Shown one piece after another: positions 53,641 through 61,949 of a stretch of DNA of 64,000 nt. A program made the translations under genes and the position numbers. Source of the stretch: Sphingomonas sp. UBA978 (lineage in GTDB: Bacteria > Pseudomonadota > Alphaproteobacteria > Sphingomonadales > Sphingomonadaceae); the NCBI RefSeq assembly GCF_002292295.1, contig NZ_DBBS01000005.1, positions 62,001 through 126,000 of the forward strand. The letters are read 5' to 3'. The first letter of the stretch is position 1. Each line of letters begins with the position of its first letter. The notes beneath the pieces are model-generated. The model was given only the letters and a program-made list of their open reading frames with translations, was not told the origin of the DNA and did no database searches.

Positions 53641-55673
53641 TTGGCGGGCAATTTCGTCACGGCCTGCCCGGCATCGCTGCTGAAGGTGAAGGCCGAGACG
53701 CCCGCCTTGGCGAGCTGGTTGACGAAGGTGCGCGCCTCCGCGTCGGTCTTGAACGGGCCGGTCAGCACGCGATTGGTCGCACGCAGCGGCGTCGACCAGC
53801 CGCCGCGGCTGCCGAACACTGCCGGCGCCTTCGCTTTCACCGCGGCATAGGCCTTGGGCAGGTCGCCTTCATAGGCACCGCCCGCGACCTGCACCCAGAT
53901 GCGCGCCGGATTCGCGCGCGCCGCCTTCTTCTCCTCGGCCGCCGCCTTGGCCTCGGCGAGCTTCTTCTCATCGGCAATCTTCTTCGCCGCGAGCGCCTTT
54001 TTGTCCGCGACCGCCTTGCGATCCGCCGCACGCTTCTCCGCCGCGGTCTTGATCGCCAGCGCCTTTTCGGCGGCGGCGTCGCGCGCTTCCTTGGCCTTCG
54101 CCTCCGCCATAACCCGCGCGGCGGTGTCGACCGGCGGCACGGCGGCAACCGGCGCGGCCCGGACCGGCTCGACGACGCCGAGTTCCGACGCCGGAATCGA
54201 CAGGCCCGCAACGATCCGCGCGAGCACCGAATCGGCTTCGGCGCGCGACGGCGGCGCGGTGAAGTTCGCGGGCGGCGGCGCAGCGGCCGGCGACACCGCC
54301 GCGACCTGAACCGGTGGCGTCGGCGCGATCGCCGCAGGCGCCGGGGCGGCGGTGGCGACCGTCGGCTGCGTCGGCGAGGACGTGAAGCCCGGCGTCGGCG
54401 TGACTTGCGGGCGCGGCTGTGCGGGCACGGGCTGGACGAGCGTCGCGGCGGCGACCTGCGTCGGTGCCGGCTGTGCCGGAACGATGGCGGCGGTCGTCGG
54501 TGGCGGCGTCGGGGCCTTCGCCAGCACGGCGAGGTTCGCGGCCTCGGCCGTCGTCGGTGCCGGAGGACGGGTTACGGGGTTCGACACGGGCGCGGGTGTC
54601 GGCGCGATGGTGGCGGGCAACGGGTTCGACGCCGCGCTCGCCAGCGTCACCGGCGCGGCGGATGGCGGCAGCGGCTGGACGCGCGCGAGGGCCGCGGTCG
54701 CAGCCTGATAGGAGGGCGCGGCAGGCGTCGCCCGCGGCGGCTGCGTCGTCGTCGCGGCAAGTGCGACCGCTGGCGCGGCATCGCGATCACGGCCGCCCCG
54801 ACGCCTGCGATCCTTCTTGCCCGGCGCCGCCGCGGGCTGCACCGCCGCCAGCGCAACCGGCTGCTGTTCGGGCGCCAGCTGCGGCAGGTTCGGCGCCAGC
54901 CGCGCGTCGGCGAGCCGCTCGGGCGTCGCATGCACCTCGCCGAAATGCACCGCGAAGGCGCGATCCGCGGCGGGCAGCGCCGGCAGGCGCTGGAAGAACG
55001 GCTGCAATCCCTGCGCCATGCCGACCGGCAGCATCGTCGTCGCGATCTTCTCGGCACCAGCCTGATCGCCGCCCATCGCCAGCACGAAGGCGCGGATGCG
55101 CCACGCGCTGCGATCCGACTTCCGCAGCAGCGGATCGAGCTGTTCGAGCGCCGCATCGCGCTTGCCGGAAATACCGAGCGACAGCGCATAGCGCTTGACG
55201 ATCTCGTCGTCCGGCCGCGCCTTGAGCGCCAGCCGATAGTCGCGCTGCGCCCGCTCCTGCTGGCCGATCAGGTCATAGGCGAGACCGCGATCGGCCGCGA
55301 AACCGCGCGCGTCATAGCCCGCCGCCTCGGCTTGGGCGAAATAGCGTAGCGCCTCGCCCGGCCGTTCGGAGCGGACGAGGATCGCTCCCTCGCCCGCCTT
55401 GATCCGCGGATCGCTCGCCGACACCTTTTCGGCGCGGGCGTAGAGCGAGGCGGCACCGCTGAGGTCGCCGAGCGACAGCGACAGGTCGGCCGCCGCGATC
55501 AGCGCATTGAGATCTCGCGGGTTCGCCGCGAGCGCGCGCATCTGCTCGGCCAGCCGGTCGGCATCGGTGGTGCCGGGCAGCGCCTGCACCACCTCCTGCG
55601 CCAGGAGGGCGGCGGGCGCACTCGCCGCCAGAAGAGCGGCGGGCGCCAGAAAAGCGGAGGTCAGGAAACGCAT
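53637..55673 (-). CDS. TPR and SPOR domain envelope protein
   Basis: A 678-residue exported protein. Signal peptide (residues 1-25), then TPR-like repeats (about 35-210; SLGDLSGAASLYARAEKV, DLIGQQERAQRDYRLALKA), a long Ala/Pro/Thr-rich linker (260-500), a Lys/Ala/Glu helical stretch (KAKEARDAAAEKALAIKTAAEK...) probably a coiled coil, and a C-terminal SPOR domain (RIWVQVAGGAYEGDLPKAYA to RVLTGPFKTDAEARTFVNQL). SPOR domains bind denuded glycan at the septum, so it probably acts in division; it sits before dgt (4-nt overlap) and downstream of the ftsZ cluster on the same strand. Confidence 0.88.
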   Translation of the reverse strand: MRFLTSAFLAPAALLAASAPAALLAQEVVQALPGTTDADRLAEQMRALAANPRDLNALIAAADLSLSLGDLSGAASLYARAEKVSASDPRIKAGEGAILVRSERPGEALRYFAQAEAAGYDARGFAADRGLAYDLIGQQERAQRDYRLALKARPDDEIVKRYALSLGISGKRDAALEQLDPLLRKSDRSAWRIRAFVLAMGGDQAGAEKIATTMLPVGMAQGLQPFFQRLPALPAADRAFAVHFGEVHATPERLADARLAPNLPQLAPEQQPVALAAVQPAAAPGKKDRRRRGGRDRDAAPAVALAATTTQPPRATPAAPSYQAATAALARVQPLPPSAAPVTLASAASNPLPATIAPTPAPVSNPVTRPPAPTTAEAANLAVLAKAPTPPPTTAAIVPAQPAPTQVAAATLVQPVPAQPRPQVTPTPGFTSSPTQPTVATAAPAPAAIAPTPPVQVAAVSPAAAPPPANFTAPPSRAEADSVLARIVAGLSIPASELGVVEPVRAAPVAAVPPVDTAARVMAEAKAKEARDAAAEKALAIKTAAEKRAADRKAVADKKALAAKKIADEKKLAEAKAAAEEKKAARANPARIWVQVAGGAYEGDLPKAYAAVKAKAPAVFGSRGGWSTPLRATNRVLTGPFKTDAEARTFVNQLAKAGVSAFTFSSDAGQAVTKLPAK

Positions 55674-55887
55674 GGGGTACCGGCGACTAGAGCCCAGCCC
55701 GGCCGAACCGGCAATGTCCGATTTGGCGTCGCGCGGTGAAACGGGCTTGGACGGCGACGAACATCGTTGGTGGCTCGGGCTGCGGGTTGGATCGTCATGC
55801 GACGTCGGCGGGCATGAAAGCCATGACGGCCGGCCGCGGCGACCGATGGATGCGCCCGTCACCCGAACGCCACCGTTCGGCCAGCGT

Positions 55888-55996
55888 CGCTCCCCTCCCT
55901 GACAGGGAGGGGCCGGGGGTGGGTGGGCCAACGAGGATGTGGCGGTGCCCCATGTACCAACCCAGCCCCGCCCCCTCCCTGTCGGGAAGGGGAGCG
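55888..55996. repeat. REP-like inverted doublet downstream of ftsZ
   Basis: Two 41-nt units in opposite orientation, 55888-55929 and 55956-55996, agree at 35 of 40 compared positions once one is reversed. Each has a hairpin head (CCCCTCCCT, 3-nt loop, AGGGAGGGG) and a GGGGGTGGGT-like tail. They fill most of the 428-nt gene-free stretch 55674-56101, whose first 200 nt hold the SPOR-gene promoter region and nothing else I can name. Same family as the hslV-hslU element. Confidence 0.78.
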
Positions 55997-56072
55997 CGCA
56001 GGTACGAATCGTCGCCACCGCGCCGAAGCGGCGTAACGCCGCGCGGCGCGATGGCAGCATCGACACGACCAC

Positions 56073-56093
56073 CCCTCCCCGCTCCGGGGAGGG
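56073..56093 (-). terminator. ftsZ terminator hairpin
   Basis: CCCTCCCCG (56073-56081), CTC loop, CGGGGAGGG (56085-56093): a perfect 9-bp stem beginning 8 nt after the ftsZ stop on the minus strand. GGTCGTGTC follows, with no T run, so it may act with Rho or as a stabilising stem. Confidence 0.6.
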
Positions 56094-56101
56094 CTTGCCG
56101 C

Positions 56102-57604
56102 TTACTGGTTGTTCTGGCGGTGCAGGAAGCGCGGGATGTCGATGGGTTCCTTGCCGTCGCCATCCGCCTCGTCGCGCGCCGGTCCACGCGCCGCATTCGA
56201 CATGCGCTCGAACAGCGTGCCGCCGAGCTTCACGCGCGGCTGCGGCGCCGCGTCGGGCGTTGCGGCCTCGCTGCCGGGCGCGATCCACGGCCGGCGTCCT
56301 TCCGGAGCCGCCGCGACCGGGGCACGCGGCGCCGGCTCGTCGGCATAGGTCCTCGCCGGCGGCGGCACGATCGTCTCGGCACCGAGCACCAGTTCGTCGT
56401 CGGCTGCGTCCGTCGCCTGCGGCTGCGCATCGGCCTGCACCGCGTCCGCCTTGTCGAGGTCGAGCGGCGCGGGGGCTGCGGCCGGCGACGCGGCGAACGA
56501 CACCGACGGGGCGGGCGCCGCCGCGTCCGTGGCCGGCGCACTCGGGCGGAAGGAGGTGCTGTCGTCGGTCTTGCGGCCCATGCCGAAGCTGAACGACTTG
56601 GCCGCTTCCGGGGCCGGCGCGGCGGCACCGGGCTTGGCGTCCGAATCGATGCCGGTGGCGACCACCGAAACGCGGATGCGGCCTTCCAGCTCGGGGTTGA
56701 ACGCCGAACCCCAGATGATGTTGGCGTCGGGATCGACCAGGTCGCGGATGTGGTTGGCGGCCTCGTCGACCTCGAGCAGGCGCATGTCGTCGCCGCCGGT
56801 GATCGAGATGATGACGCCCTTGGCGCCCTGCATCGACACGCCGTCGAGCAGCGGGTTGGCGATCGCCTTCTGCGCCGCTTCCAGCGCGCGATTGTCGCCG
56901 CTCGCCTCGCCGGTGCCCATCATCGCCTTGCCCATCTCCTGCATCACCGACCGGACGTCGGCGAAGTCGAGGTTGATGAGGCCGGGCATGACCATCAGGT
57001 CGGTGATGCCGCGCACGCCCTGCTGCAGCACCTCGTCCGCCATCTCGAACGCTTCCTTGAACGTCGTGTTGGCGTTCGCGATCAGGAACAGGTTCTGGTT
57101 GGGGATGACGATGAGCGTATCGACATATTTCTGCAGCTCCTCAATGCCGCCGTCGGCGCTCTTGGCGCGACGGTTGCCCTCGAAGCTGAACGGCTTGGTG
57201 ACGACACCGACCGTCAGGATGCCCATGTCGCGCGCCGCCTTGGCGATCACCGGCGCCGCACCGGTGCCGGTGCCGCCGCCCATGCCGGCGGCGATGAAGC
57301 ACATGTGCGCGCCCTCGAGCCGCTTGGCGAGATCGTCGATCGTCTCTTCCGCTGCGGCCCGGCCGATCTCCGGGCGCGATCCCGCACCGAGCCCCTGCGT
57401 GATCTTCGCGCCCAGCTGGATGCGGTGCGGCGCGATCGACGACTTCAGCGCCTGCGCATCCGTGTTGGCGACGAGGAAGTCGACGCCCTGCACGTCGGCG
57501 CGCATCATGTTGGCGATGGCATTGCCGCCGGCGCCGCCGACACCGATGACGGCGATACGCGGGGTCAGCTCGTCGACCTCCGGAGTGATGAATTCGATGC
57601 TCAT
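56102..57604 (-). CDS. ftsZ: Cell division protein FtsZ
   Basis: A 500-residue tubulin-like GTPase that forms the Z ring. GTP-binding VIGVGGAGGNAI, tubulin signature GGGTGTG (109-115), T7 synergy loop with NLDFADVRSVM. After the core (about residue 320) there is an unusually long Ala/Pro-rich linker of some 160 residues, ending in the conserved IDIPRFLHRQNNQ peptide that binds FtsA and other partners. The long linker is normal for alphaproteobacteria. Last gene of the dcw cluster, separated from ftsA by a 110-nt regulatory gap. Confidence 0.98.
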   Translation of the reverse strand: MSIEFITPEVDELTPRIAVIGVGGAGGNAIANMMRADVQGVDFLVANTDAQALKSSIAPHRIQLGAKITQGLGAGSRPEIGRAAAEETIDDLAKRLEGAHMCFIAAGMGGGTGTGAAPVIAKAARDMGILTVGVVTKPFSFEGNRRAKSADGGIEELQKYVDTLIVIPNQNLFLIANANTTFKEAFEMADEVLQQGVRGITDLMVMPGLINLDFADVRSVMQEMGKAMMGTGEASGDNRALEAAQKAIANPLLDGVSMQGAKGVIISITGGDDMRLLEVDEAANHIRDLVDPDANIIWGSAFNPELEGRIRVSVVATGIDSDAKPGAAAPAPEAAKSFSFGMGRKTDDSTSFRPSAPATDAAAPAPSVSFAASPAAAPAPLDLDKADAVQADAQPQATDAADDELVLGAETIVPPPARTYADEPAPRAPVAAAPEGRRPWIAPGSEAATPDAAPQPRVKLGGTLFERMSNAARGPARDEADGDGKEPIDIPRFLHRQNNQ

Positions 57605-57666
57605 GACCTGACTTTCTCCGCCCCTACCGGTGAACGCGCCGGGACCTTGATTAACCTTTTGCCTCA

Positions 57667-57705
57667 ACGACTCGCAACGTTCCACAGAAAACGGAGACGA
57701 GTCGT
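57667..57705. promoter_or_regulatory. GANTC-bearing inverted repeat in the ftsA-ftsZ gap
   Basis: ACGACTCG (57667-57674) and CGAGTCGT (57698-57705) are exact complements and each holds a GANTC site (GACTC, GAGTC). GANTC is the target of the cell-cycle methylase CcrM in many alphaproteobacteria, and ftsZ of Caulobacter is known to respond to it. Placed 64-103 nt before the ftsZ start, this is a likely ftsZ promoter region; methylation control is inferred. Confidence 0.5.
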
Positions 57706-57714
57706 CGCGGACAC

Positions 57715-58977
57715 TCAATAATTCGCGCGCGCCGCCTGGATCAGCTTGCGCATCATGCCCATGCCCTTCTGGCGATGAACGGTGGTTTGCTGCGGCGCCA
57801 CCCCGCGCAGATCGATCGGATCGGTCGCAGCATAGAATGCCAGCCCCGCCAAGGTGGCGAACGCCGGTCCGCCATGCGCTTCGGGCAGAGCGGTCAGCCC
57901 GCGCGGCCGGCCGATGCGCACCGAACGGCCCAGCGCCTGCTGCGCATAGTCGGCGATGCCCTTCAGCTCGGCGCCACCGCCGGTCAGCACGACCTGCCGC
58001 CCGACCGGGCCCTCGAACTTGAGGTGCGCCAGCGCCTTGCGGATCTCGTCCATCTGATGTTCGAGCCGCTGGCGGACGATGCCGATCAGCTGCGCCTTGG
58101 TGATCTGCATCCCGCCATGGACGTCGTCCTCGGCGGCGATCGGCATCACCGGGATCATCTCGTGATTGTCGCGCGGGGACGCGTTCGCCGATCCGTGGAA
58201 GCATTTCATCCGCTCCGCCTGCGCCCGGCGGGTGCCGAAGGCGCTGGCGATATCGTCGGTGATGTCCTGCCCGCCGAGCGGAATCGAATGCAGCCCGACC
58301 AGCATGCCGCCCGCGAACAGCGACACGTTGGTGATCCCCGCGCCGATCTCGACCAGCGCCACGCCCAGCTCGCGCTCCTCCTCGGACAGGCAGGCGAGCC
58401 CGGTCGCGACCGGCGAGGCGATGATCGACTTCACCTCCAGATGCGCCGATCGCACGCACAAATCGAGATTGCGCACCGGCGATCCGTCCGCGGCGACGAC
58501 ATGGATGTGCACGCCCAGCCGGTCGGCGTGCAGCCCGAGCGGCTTCTTCACCCCGGTCAGCCCGTCGAGCGTGTAGAGCGCCGGCTGTGCATGCAGCACC
58601 ATCCGCCCCTGCGGATCGATCGAATTGCGCCCCGCCGCGAGCAAGGCGTCGATGTCCTGCTGTTCGACGCGATGGCCGCCCAGCTCAAATTCGACCTCGG
58701 CGACGTCGCTGACGAGGCCGCCCGCGGAAAAGCCGACCCAGACGTTCTCGATGTTGATCCCGGCGATCCGTTCGGCCTGCTCCACCGCCTCGCGCACCGC
58801 CGCCTCGGTCGCCGCCATGTCGGCGATATAGCCGCGCTTGACCCCGCGGCTCTCGCGCTGGCCGGTGCCGAGCACGATCAATTCGCCGCCGTCGCCCTTT
58901 TGCGCGATCATCGCCGACACCTTCGACGACCCGATGTCGAGCGCCGTAATCAGCCCCTCCGGTGCAACCTTCGCCAT
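57715..58977 (-). CDS. ftsA: Cell division protein FtsA
   Basis: A 420-residue actin-like ATPase that tethers FtsZ to the membrane. GLITALDIGSSKVSAMIAQ (phosphate 1), the SHS2/1C domain (VEQAERIAGINIENVWVGFS), VEIGAGITNVSLF (phosphate 2), VVLTGGGAELKGI (adenosine) and an amphipathic C-terminal helix (KGMGMMRKLIQAARANY) for membrane binding. Start shares one base with the ftsQ stop. Confidence 0.97.
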   Translation of the reverse strand: MAKVAPEGLITALDIGSSKVSAMIAQKGDGGELIVLGTGQRESRGVKRGYIADMAATEAAVREAVEQAERIAGINIENVWVGFSAGGLVSDVAEVEFELGGHRVEQQDIDALLAAGRNSIDPQGRMVLHAQPALYTLDGLTGVKKPLGLHADRLGVHIHVVAADGSPVRNLDLCVRSAHLEVKSIIASPVATGLACLSEEERELGVALVEIGAGITNVSLFAGGMLVGLHSIPLGGQDITDDIASAFGTRRAQAERMKCFHGSANASPRDNHEMIPVMPIAAEDDVHGGMQITKAQLIGIVRQRLEHQMDEIRKALAHLKFEGPVGRQVVLTGGGAELKGIADYAQQALGRSVRIGRPRGLTALPEAHGGPAFATLAGLAFYAATDPIDLRGVAPQQTTVHRQKGMGMMRKLIQAARANY

Positions 58978-59912
58978 CAGCCCTCAGCCCCCGCTTGAGA
59001 ATCCGCATCCCCGGTCGAGGACGGCGGTGTCGTGACTTCGCTCGGATCCGGCACGTTATGCGCCATGCTCGCCCCCGGTTTGCGTGCGACCAGCTTGCTC
59101 GGATCGCGCATGTCGAACCGGATCCAGCCACGGCCGAGCAATGGCCGCGCGCCGTCCAGCTCGGCGAACCTGAGCAACGCGCCCGGCGCGCCGTCCTCGG
59201 GCAGCGCCAGCGTCTCGCCGCTGTCGAACGTCAGGTCCCAGCGCCGGTTGCCGATCCAGGTCGCCGCCTTCACCCGCGGCTTCAGGGCCGGTGCGGCGGC
59301 GAGCAGCGCCTGATAGCCCGCCTCCTGCCGGTCCGCGCCCGGGCCGATCACCAGCGGCAGGTCGGGGATCGCCTCGGTCCGCACCGGCTCGAGCAGCACG
59401 CCGTCCTTGTCGATCAGCGTCAGCTGGCCATTGTCCTGCCAGACCGCCGCAGGGGTACGCTCGACGATATCGACCAACAGCGTGTCGGGCAGCCGGCGCG
59501 AGACGTGCGCATCCGCAATCCAGCCGTAGCGCAGCAGCTTCTGCCGCACCGATTCCAGATCGACGAGCGGCATCGCCCGGCTCTGCTGGTCGAGCGCGAC
59601 CGCATAGACGCTCATCCGGTCCATCCGCTTGAGGCCGGTGACCTCGATCTGCTCGACGCGAAAGCCCGCCTGCCCCGCGCCCTCGGCGATCGCGGTGCCG
59701 ATCATGCCGGGGATGCCGATCCACGTCACCACCGCGAGCGCGCCGGCGATCCCCGCGCCGGTGATCGTCCAGGTCGCCGCCTTGCGGACCGTGTCCTCGC
59801 TCACCGGCACGGCGGCCATGGCGCGTTCGAACAGGCCGGCCTTGCGCACCGGCTGCTTGCGCCGCGCGCCCGGCCGCTTGGGCGGCGGCCCGCGCTTGAT
59901 CGTGCGGCTCAT
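58977..59912 (-). CDS. ftsQ: Cell division protein FtsQ
   Basis: A 311-residue bitopic membrane protein: a basic cytoplasmic start (RTIKRGPPPKRPGARRKQ), one membrane helix (ATWTITGAGIAGALAVVTWI), a POTRA domain (FRVEQIEVTGLKRMDRMSVYA) and the FtsQ beta domain (RRLPDTLLVDIVERTPAAVW, LPLVIGPGA). Links the FtsB/L complex to the septum. Overlaps ddl by 4 nt and ftsA by 1 nt. Confidence 0.94.
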   Translation of the reverse strand: MSRTIKRGPPPKRPGARRKQPVRKAGLFERAMAAVPVSEDTVRKAATWTITGAGIAGALAVVTWIGIPGMIGTAIAEGAGQAGFRVEQIEVTGLKRMDRMSVYAVALDQQSRAMPLVDLESVRQKLLRYGWIADAHVSRRLPDTLLVDIVERTPAAVWQDNGQLTLIDKDGVLLEPVRTEAIPDLPLVIGPGADRQEAGYQALLAAAPALKPRVKAATWIGNRRWDLTFDSGETLALPEDGAPGALLRFAELDGARPLLGRGWIRFDMRDPSKLVARKPGASMAHNVPDPSEVTTPPSSTGDADSQAGAEG

Positions 59913-60850
59913 CCCGCCTTCGCCTTCGCGTCGGCCAGCGCCTCGTCGACGATCGCCTGCACCAGCTCGGGATAGCTCATCCCCAGATGCCGCGCCTGTT
60001 CGGGAACGAGGCTGAGCGGGGTCATGCCCGGCTGGGTGTTCACCTCCAGCAGGAAAAGGCCGTCGACGTCGCGCTCGTCGTCCCAGCGGAAGTCGGAACG
60101 CGACGCGCCCTTGCAGCCGAGCAGCCGGTGCGCCTCGAGCGCGAGGCTCTTGCACGCCTCGGCGATGCGATCGGGGATGTCGGCGGGGCAGACGTGTTCG
60201 GTCAGCCCGTCGGTGTATTTCGCGTCGAAATCGTACCAGCCGTTCTTCGGCTTCAGCTCGGTGACGCCGAGCGCGCGGTCGCCGAGCACCGCGGTCGTCA
60301 GCTCGCGGCCGCGGACATAGGGTTCGGCGAGCAGCTCGTCGAACTCGGCCCACGGCCCCGCCACGTCGCGGCCGATCGGGTTGCCGTAATTGCCGTCGTC
60401 GGTGACGATCGCCACGCCGACCGACGACCCCTCGTTGATCGGCTTGAGCACATAGGGGCGCTGCAGCGGATCGCGCTCGTGAATGTCCGCCGACCGGACG
60501 ATGCGACCGCCCGGCATCGGAATGCCGGCGGGCACCAGCACCTGCTTGGTCAGCACCTTGTCGATCGCGATCACCGACGTGGCCAGCCCCGAATGCGTAT
60601 AGGGAATGCCCATCAGGTCGAGCAGGCCCTGCACGCTGCCGTCCTCGCCGGGGGACCCGTGCAGCGCGTTGAACACCAGATCGGGCTGCGCCTCGGCCAG
60701 CCGCGCCGCGACGTCGCGCCCCATGTCGATGCGCGTCACCCGATGACCGAGCGATTCGAGCGCCTCGGCGCAGCCCTCGCCCGACATCAGCGACACCGGA
60801 CGTTCCGCGGACCAGCCACCCATCAGCACGACGATATGCAGGCCGCTCAT
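59909..60850 (-). CDS. ddl: D-alanine--D-alanine ligase
   Basis: A 313-residue ATP-grasp ligase making the D-Ala-D-Ala end of peptidoglycan precursors. HIVVLMGGWSAERPVSLMSG, NALHGSPGEDGSVQGLLD, YVLKPINEGSSVGVAI (ATP Lys), and the metal site LLEVNTQPGMTPLSL. Start ATG 60850, within the GGCATGA overlap with the murB stop; the frame is open 30 nt further up but that would extend into murB. Confidence 0.96.
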   Translation of the reverse strand: MSGLHIVVLMGGWSAERPVSLMSGEGCAEALESLGHRVTRIDMGRDVAARLAEAQPDLVFNALHGSPGEDGSVQGLLDLMGIPYTHSGLATSVIAIDKVLTKQVLVPAGIPMPGGRIVRSADIHERDPLQRPYVLKPINEGSSVGVAIVTDDGNYGNPIGRDVAGPWAEFDELLAEPYVRGRELTTAVLGDRALGVTELKPKNGWYDFDAKYTDGLTEHVCPADIPDRIAEACKSLALEAHRLLGCKGASRSDFRWDDERDVDGLFLLEVNTQPGMTPLSLVPEQARHLGMSYPELVQAIVDEALADAKAKAG

Positions 60851-61752
60851 GCCGTCACCCCGACCCGCTGGATTTCCCATTCCAGCGTCACCCCCGAATG
60901 CGCCTTCACCGTCTCGCGTACCTCTTCGCCCAGCGCCTCGATCTCCGCGGACGTCGCCGAGCCGAGGTTGAGCAGGAAATTACAATGCTTTTCGGATACC
61001 TGCGCGTCGCCTCGGGTCAAGCCGCGACAGCCGGCGGCATCGATCAGCGCCCACGCCTTGTGTCCAGCAGGATTCTTGAAGGTCGATCCGCCCGTTTTGC
61101 TCCGCAGCGGCTGCGACGCCTCGCGCTCGGCGGCGATCCGGTCCATCTCGGCGCCGATCGCCACGGGTTCGGCCGGATGCCCGCGGAACGTCGCCGACAC
61201 CACCACCGCGCCCTCGGGCAGCAGGCTGTGGCGATAGGTGTAGCCGAGCGCGGCCAGCGCCAGCGTCCGCCGCTCGCCCGACCGCAGCACGACGTCGCAG
61301 TCGACCAGCACGTCCTTGACCTCGCGGCCATAGGCCCCGCCGTTCATCCGCACGAAGCCGCCGACCGTCCCGGGGATCGAGCGCAGGAATTCGACCCCGC
61401 CGATTCCCCCATCGCGCGCGGTGGAGGAGACGAGGATACCGCTCGCACCACCGCCGCAGCGCAGCGTGACGGCGTCCAGCCGCTCGACCTGCGCGAACGC
61501 CTTGCCGAGCCGGACCACGACGCCCGGCACGCCGCCGTCGCGGACAATCATGTTTGATCCCAGCCCCAGCGCCATCACCGGCACGGCGGGGTCGAGATCG
61601 CGTAGGAACGCGGCCAGATCGTCGGCATCCTTCGGCTCGAACAGCCATTGCGCCGCCCCGCCCGACTTGAACCAGACCAGCGGCGCCAGCGCGGCCCCCG
61701 TGGTCAGGCGCCCGCGTACCGTCGGCAGCAGATCGAGGACGGCAGCGCTCAC
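60847..61752 (-). CDS. murB: UDP-N-acetylenolpyruvoylglucosamine reductase
   Basis: A 301-residue FAD enzyme reducing enolpyruvyl-UDP-GlcNAc to UDP-MurNAc. FAD contacts ALGLGSNMIVRDGG, GGGASGILVSSTARDG, FLRSIPGTVGGFVRMNGGAYG, catalytic Ser in KTGGSTFKNPAGHKAW and Glu near VSEKHCNFLLN. GTG at 61752 is chosen as start because it overlaps the stop of the preceding small ORF (GTGA), as every other junction in the cluster does; ATG 61782 would lie inside that ORF. Confidence 0.95.
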   Translation of the reverse strand: MSAAVLDLLPTVRGRLTTGAALAPLVWFKSGGAAQWLFEPKDADDLAAFLRDLDPAVPVMALGLGSNMIVRDGGVPGVVVRLGKAFAQVERLDAVTLRCGGGASGILVSSTARDGGIGGVEFLRSIPGTVGGFVRMNGGAYGREVKDVLVDCDVVLRSGERRTLALAALGYTYRHSLLPEGAVVVSATFRGHPAEPVAIGAEMDRIAAEREASQPLRSKTGGSTFKNPAGHKAWALIDAAGCRGLTRGDAQVSEKHCNFLLNLGSATSAEIEALGEEVRETVKAHSGVTLEWEIQRVGVTA

Positions 61753-61949
61753 CAAGGCCCGACGCCCCACAATCGCGTCCACGCCTGAAACGCCGCCAGA
61801 TTCGCCTCGGCCGCCTTGCGCGTCGCCTCCTGCGCCTGCACCATGGCCTCACCCGCGCTCACCGCATGGCCGCCGGCCTCCAGCGACTGGCGCTGCGCGT
61901 CGAGCATCTGCTTCTGCAGCTTCAGGCTTGCATCGAACCAGTCGTTCAT
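61749..61949 (-). CDS. Small helical protein between murC and murB
   Basis: A 66-residue protein, start ATG 61949 overlapping the murC stop (ATGA) and stop overlapping the murB GTG, so translation is coupled on both sides. It is mostly helical with heptad-like alanine spacing (LKLQKQMLDAQRQSLEAGG, VQAQEATRKAAEANLAAFQA) and an aromatic end (WTRLWGVGPW). It looks somewhat like a phasin or a small coiled coil. I know no function. The codon use matches its neighbours, which argues for a real gene. It may assist cell-wall or division proteins encoded around it. Confidence 0.75.
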   Translation of the reverse strand: MNDWFDASLKLQKQMLDAQRQSLEAGGHAVSAGEAMVQAQEATRKAAEANLAAFQAWTRLWGVGPW

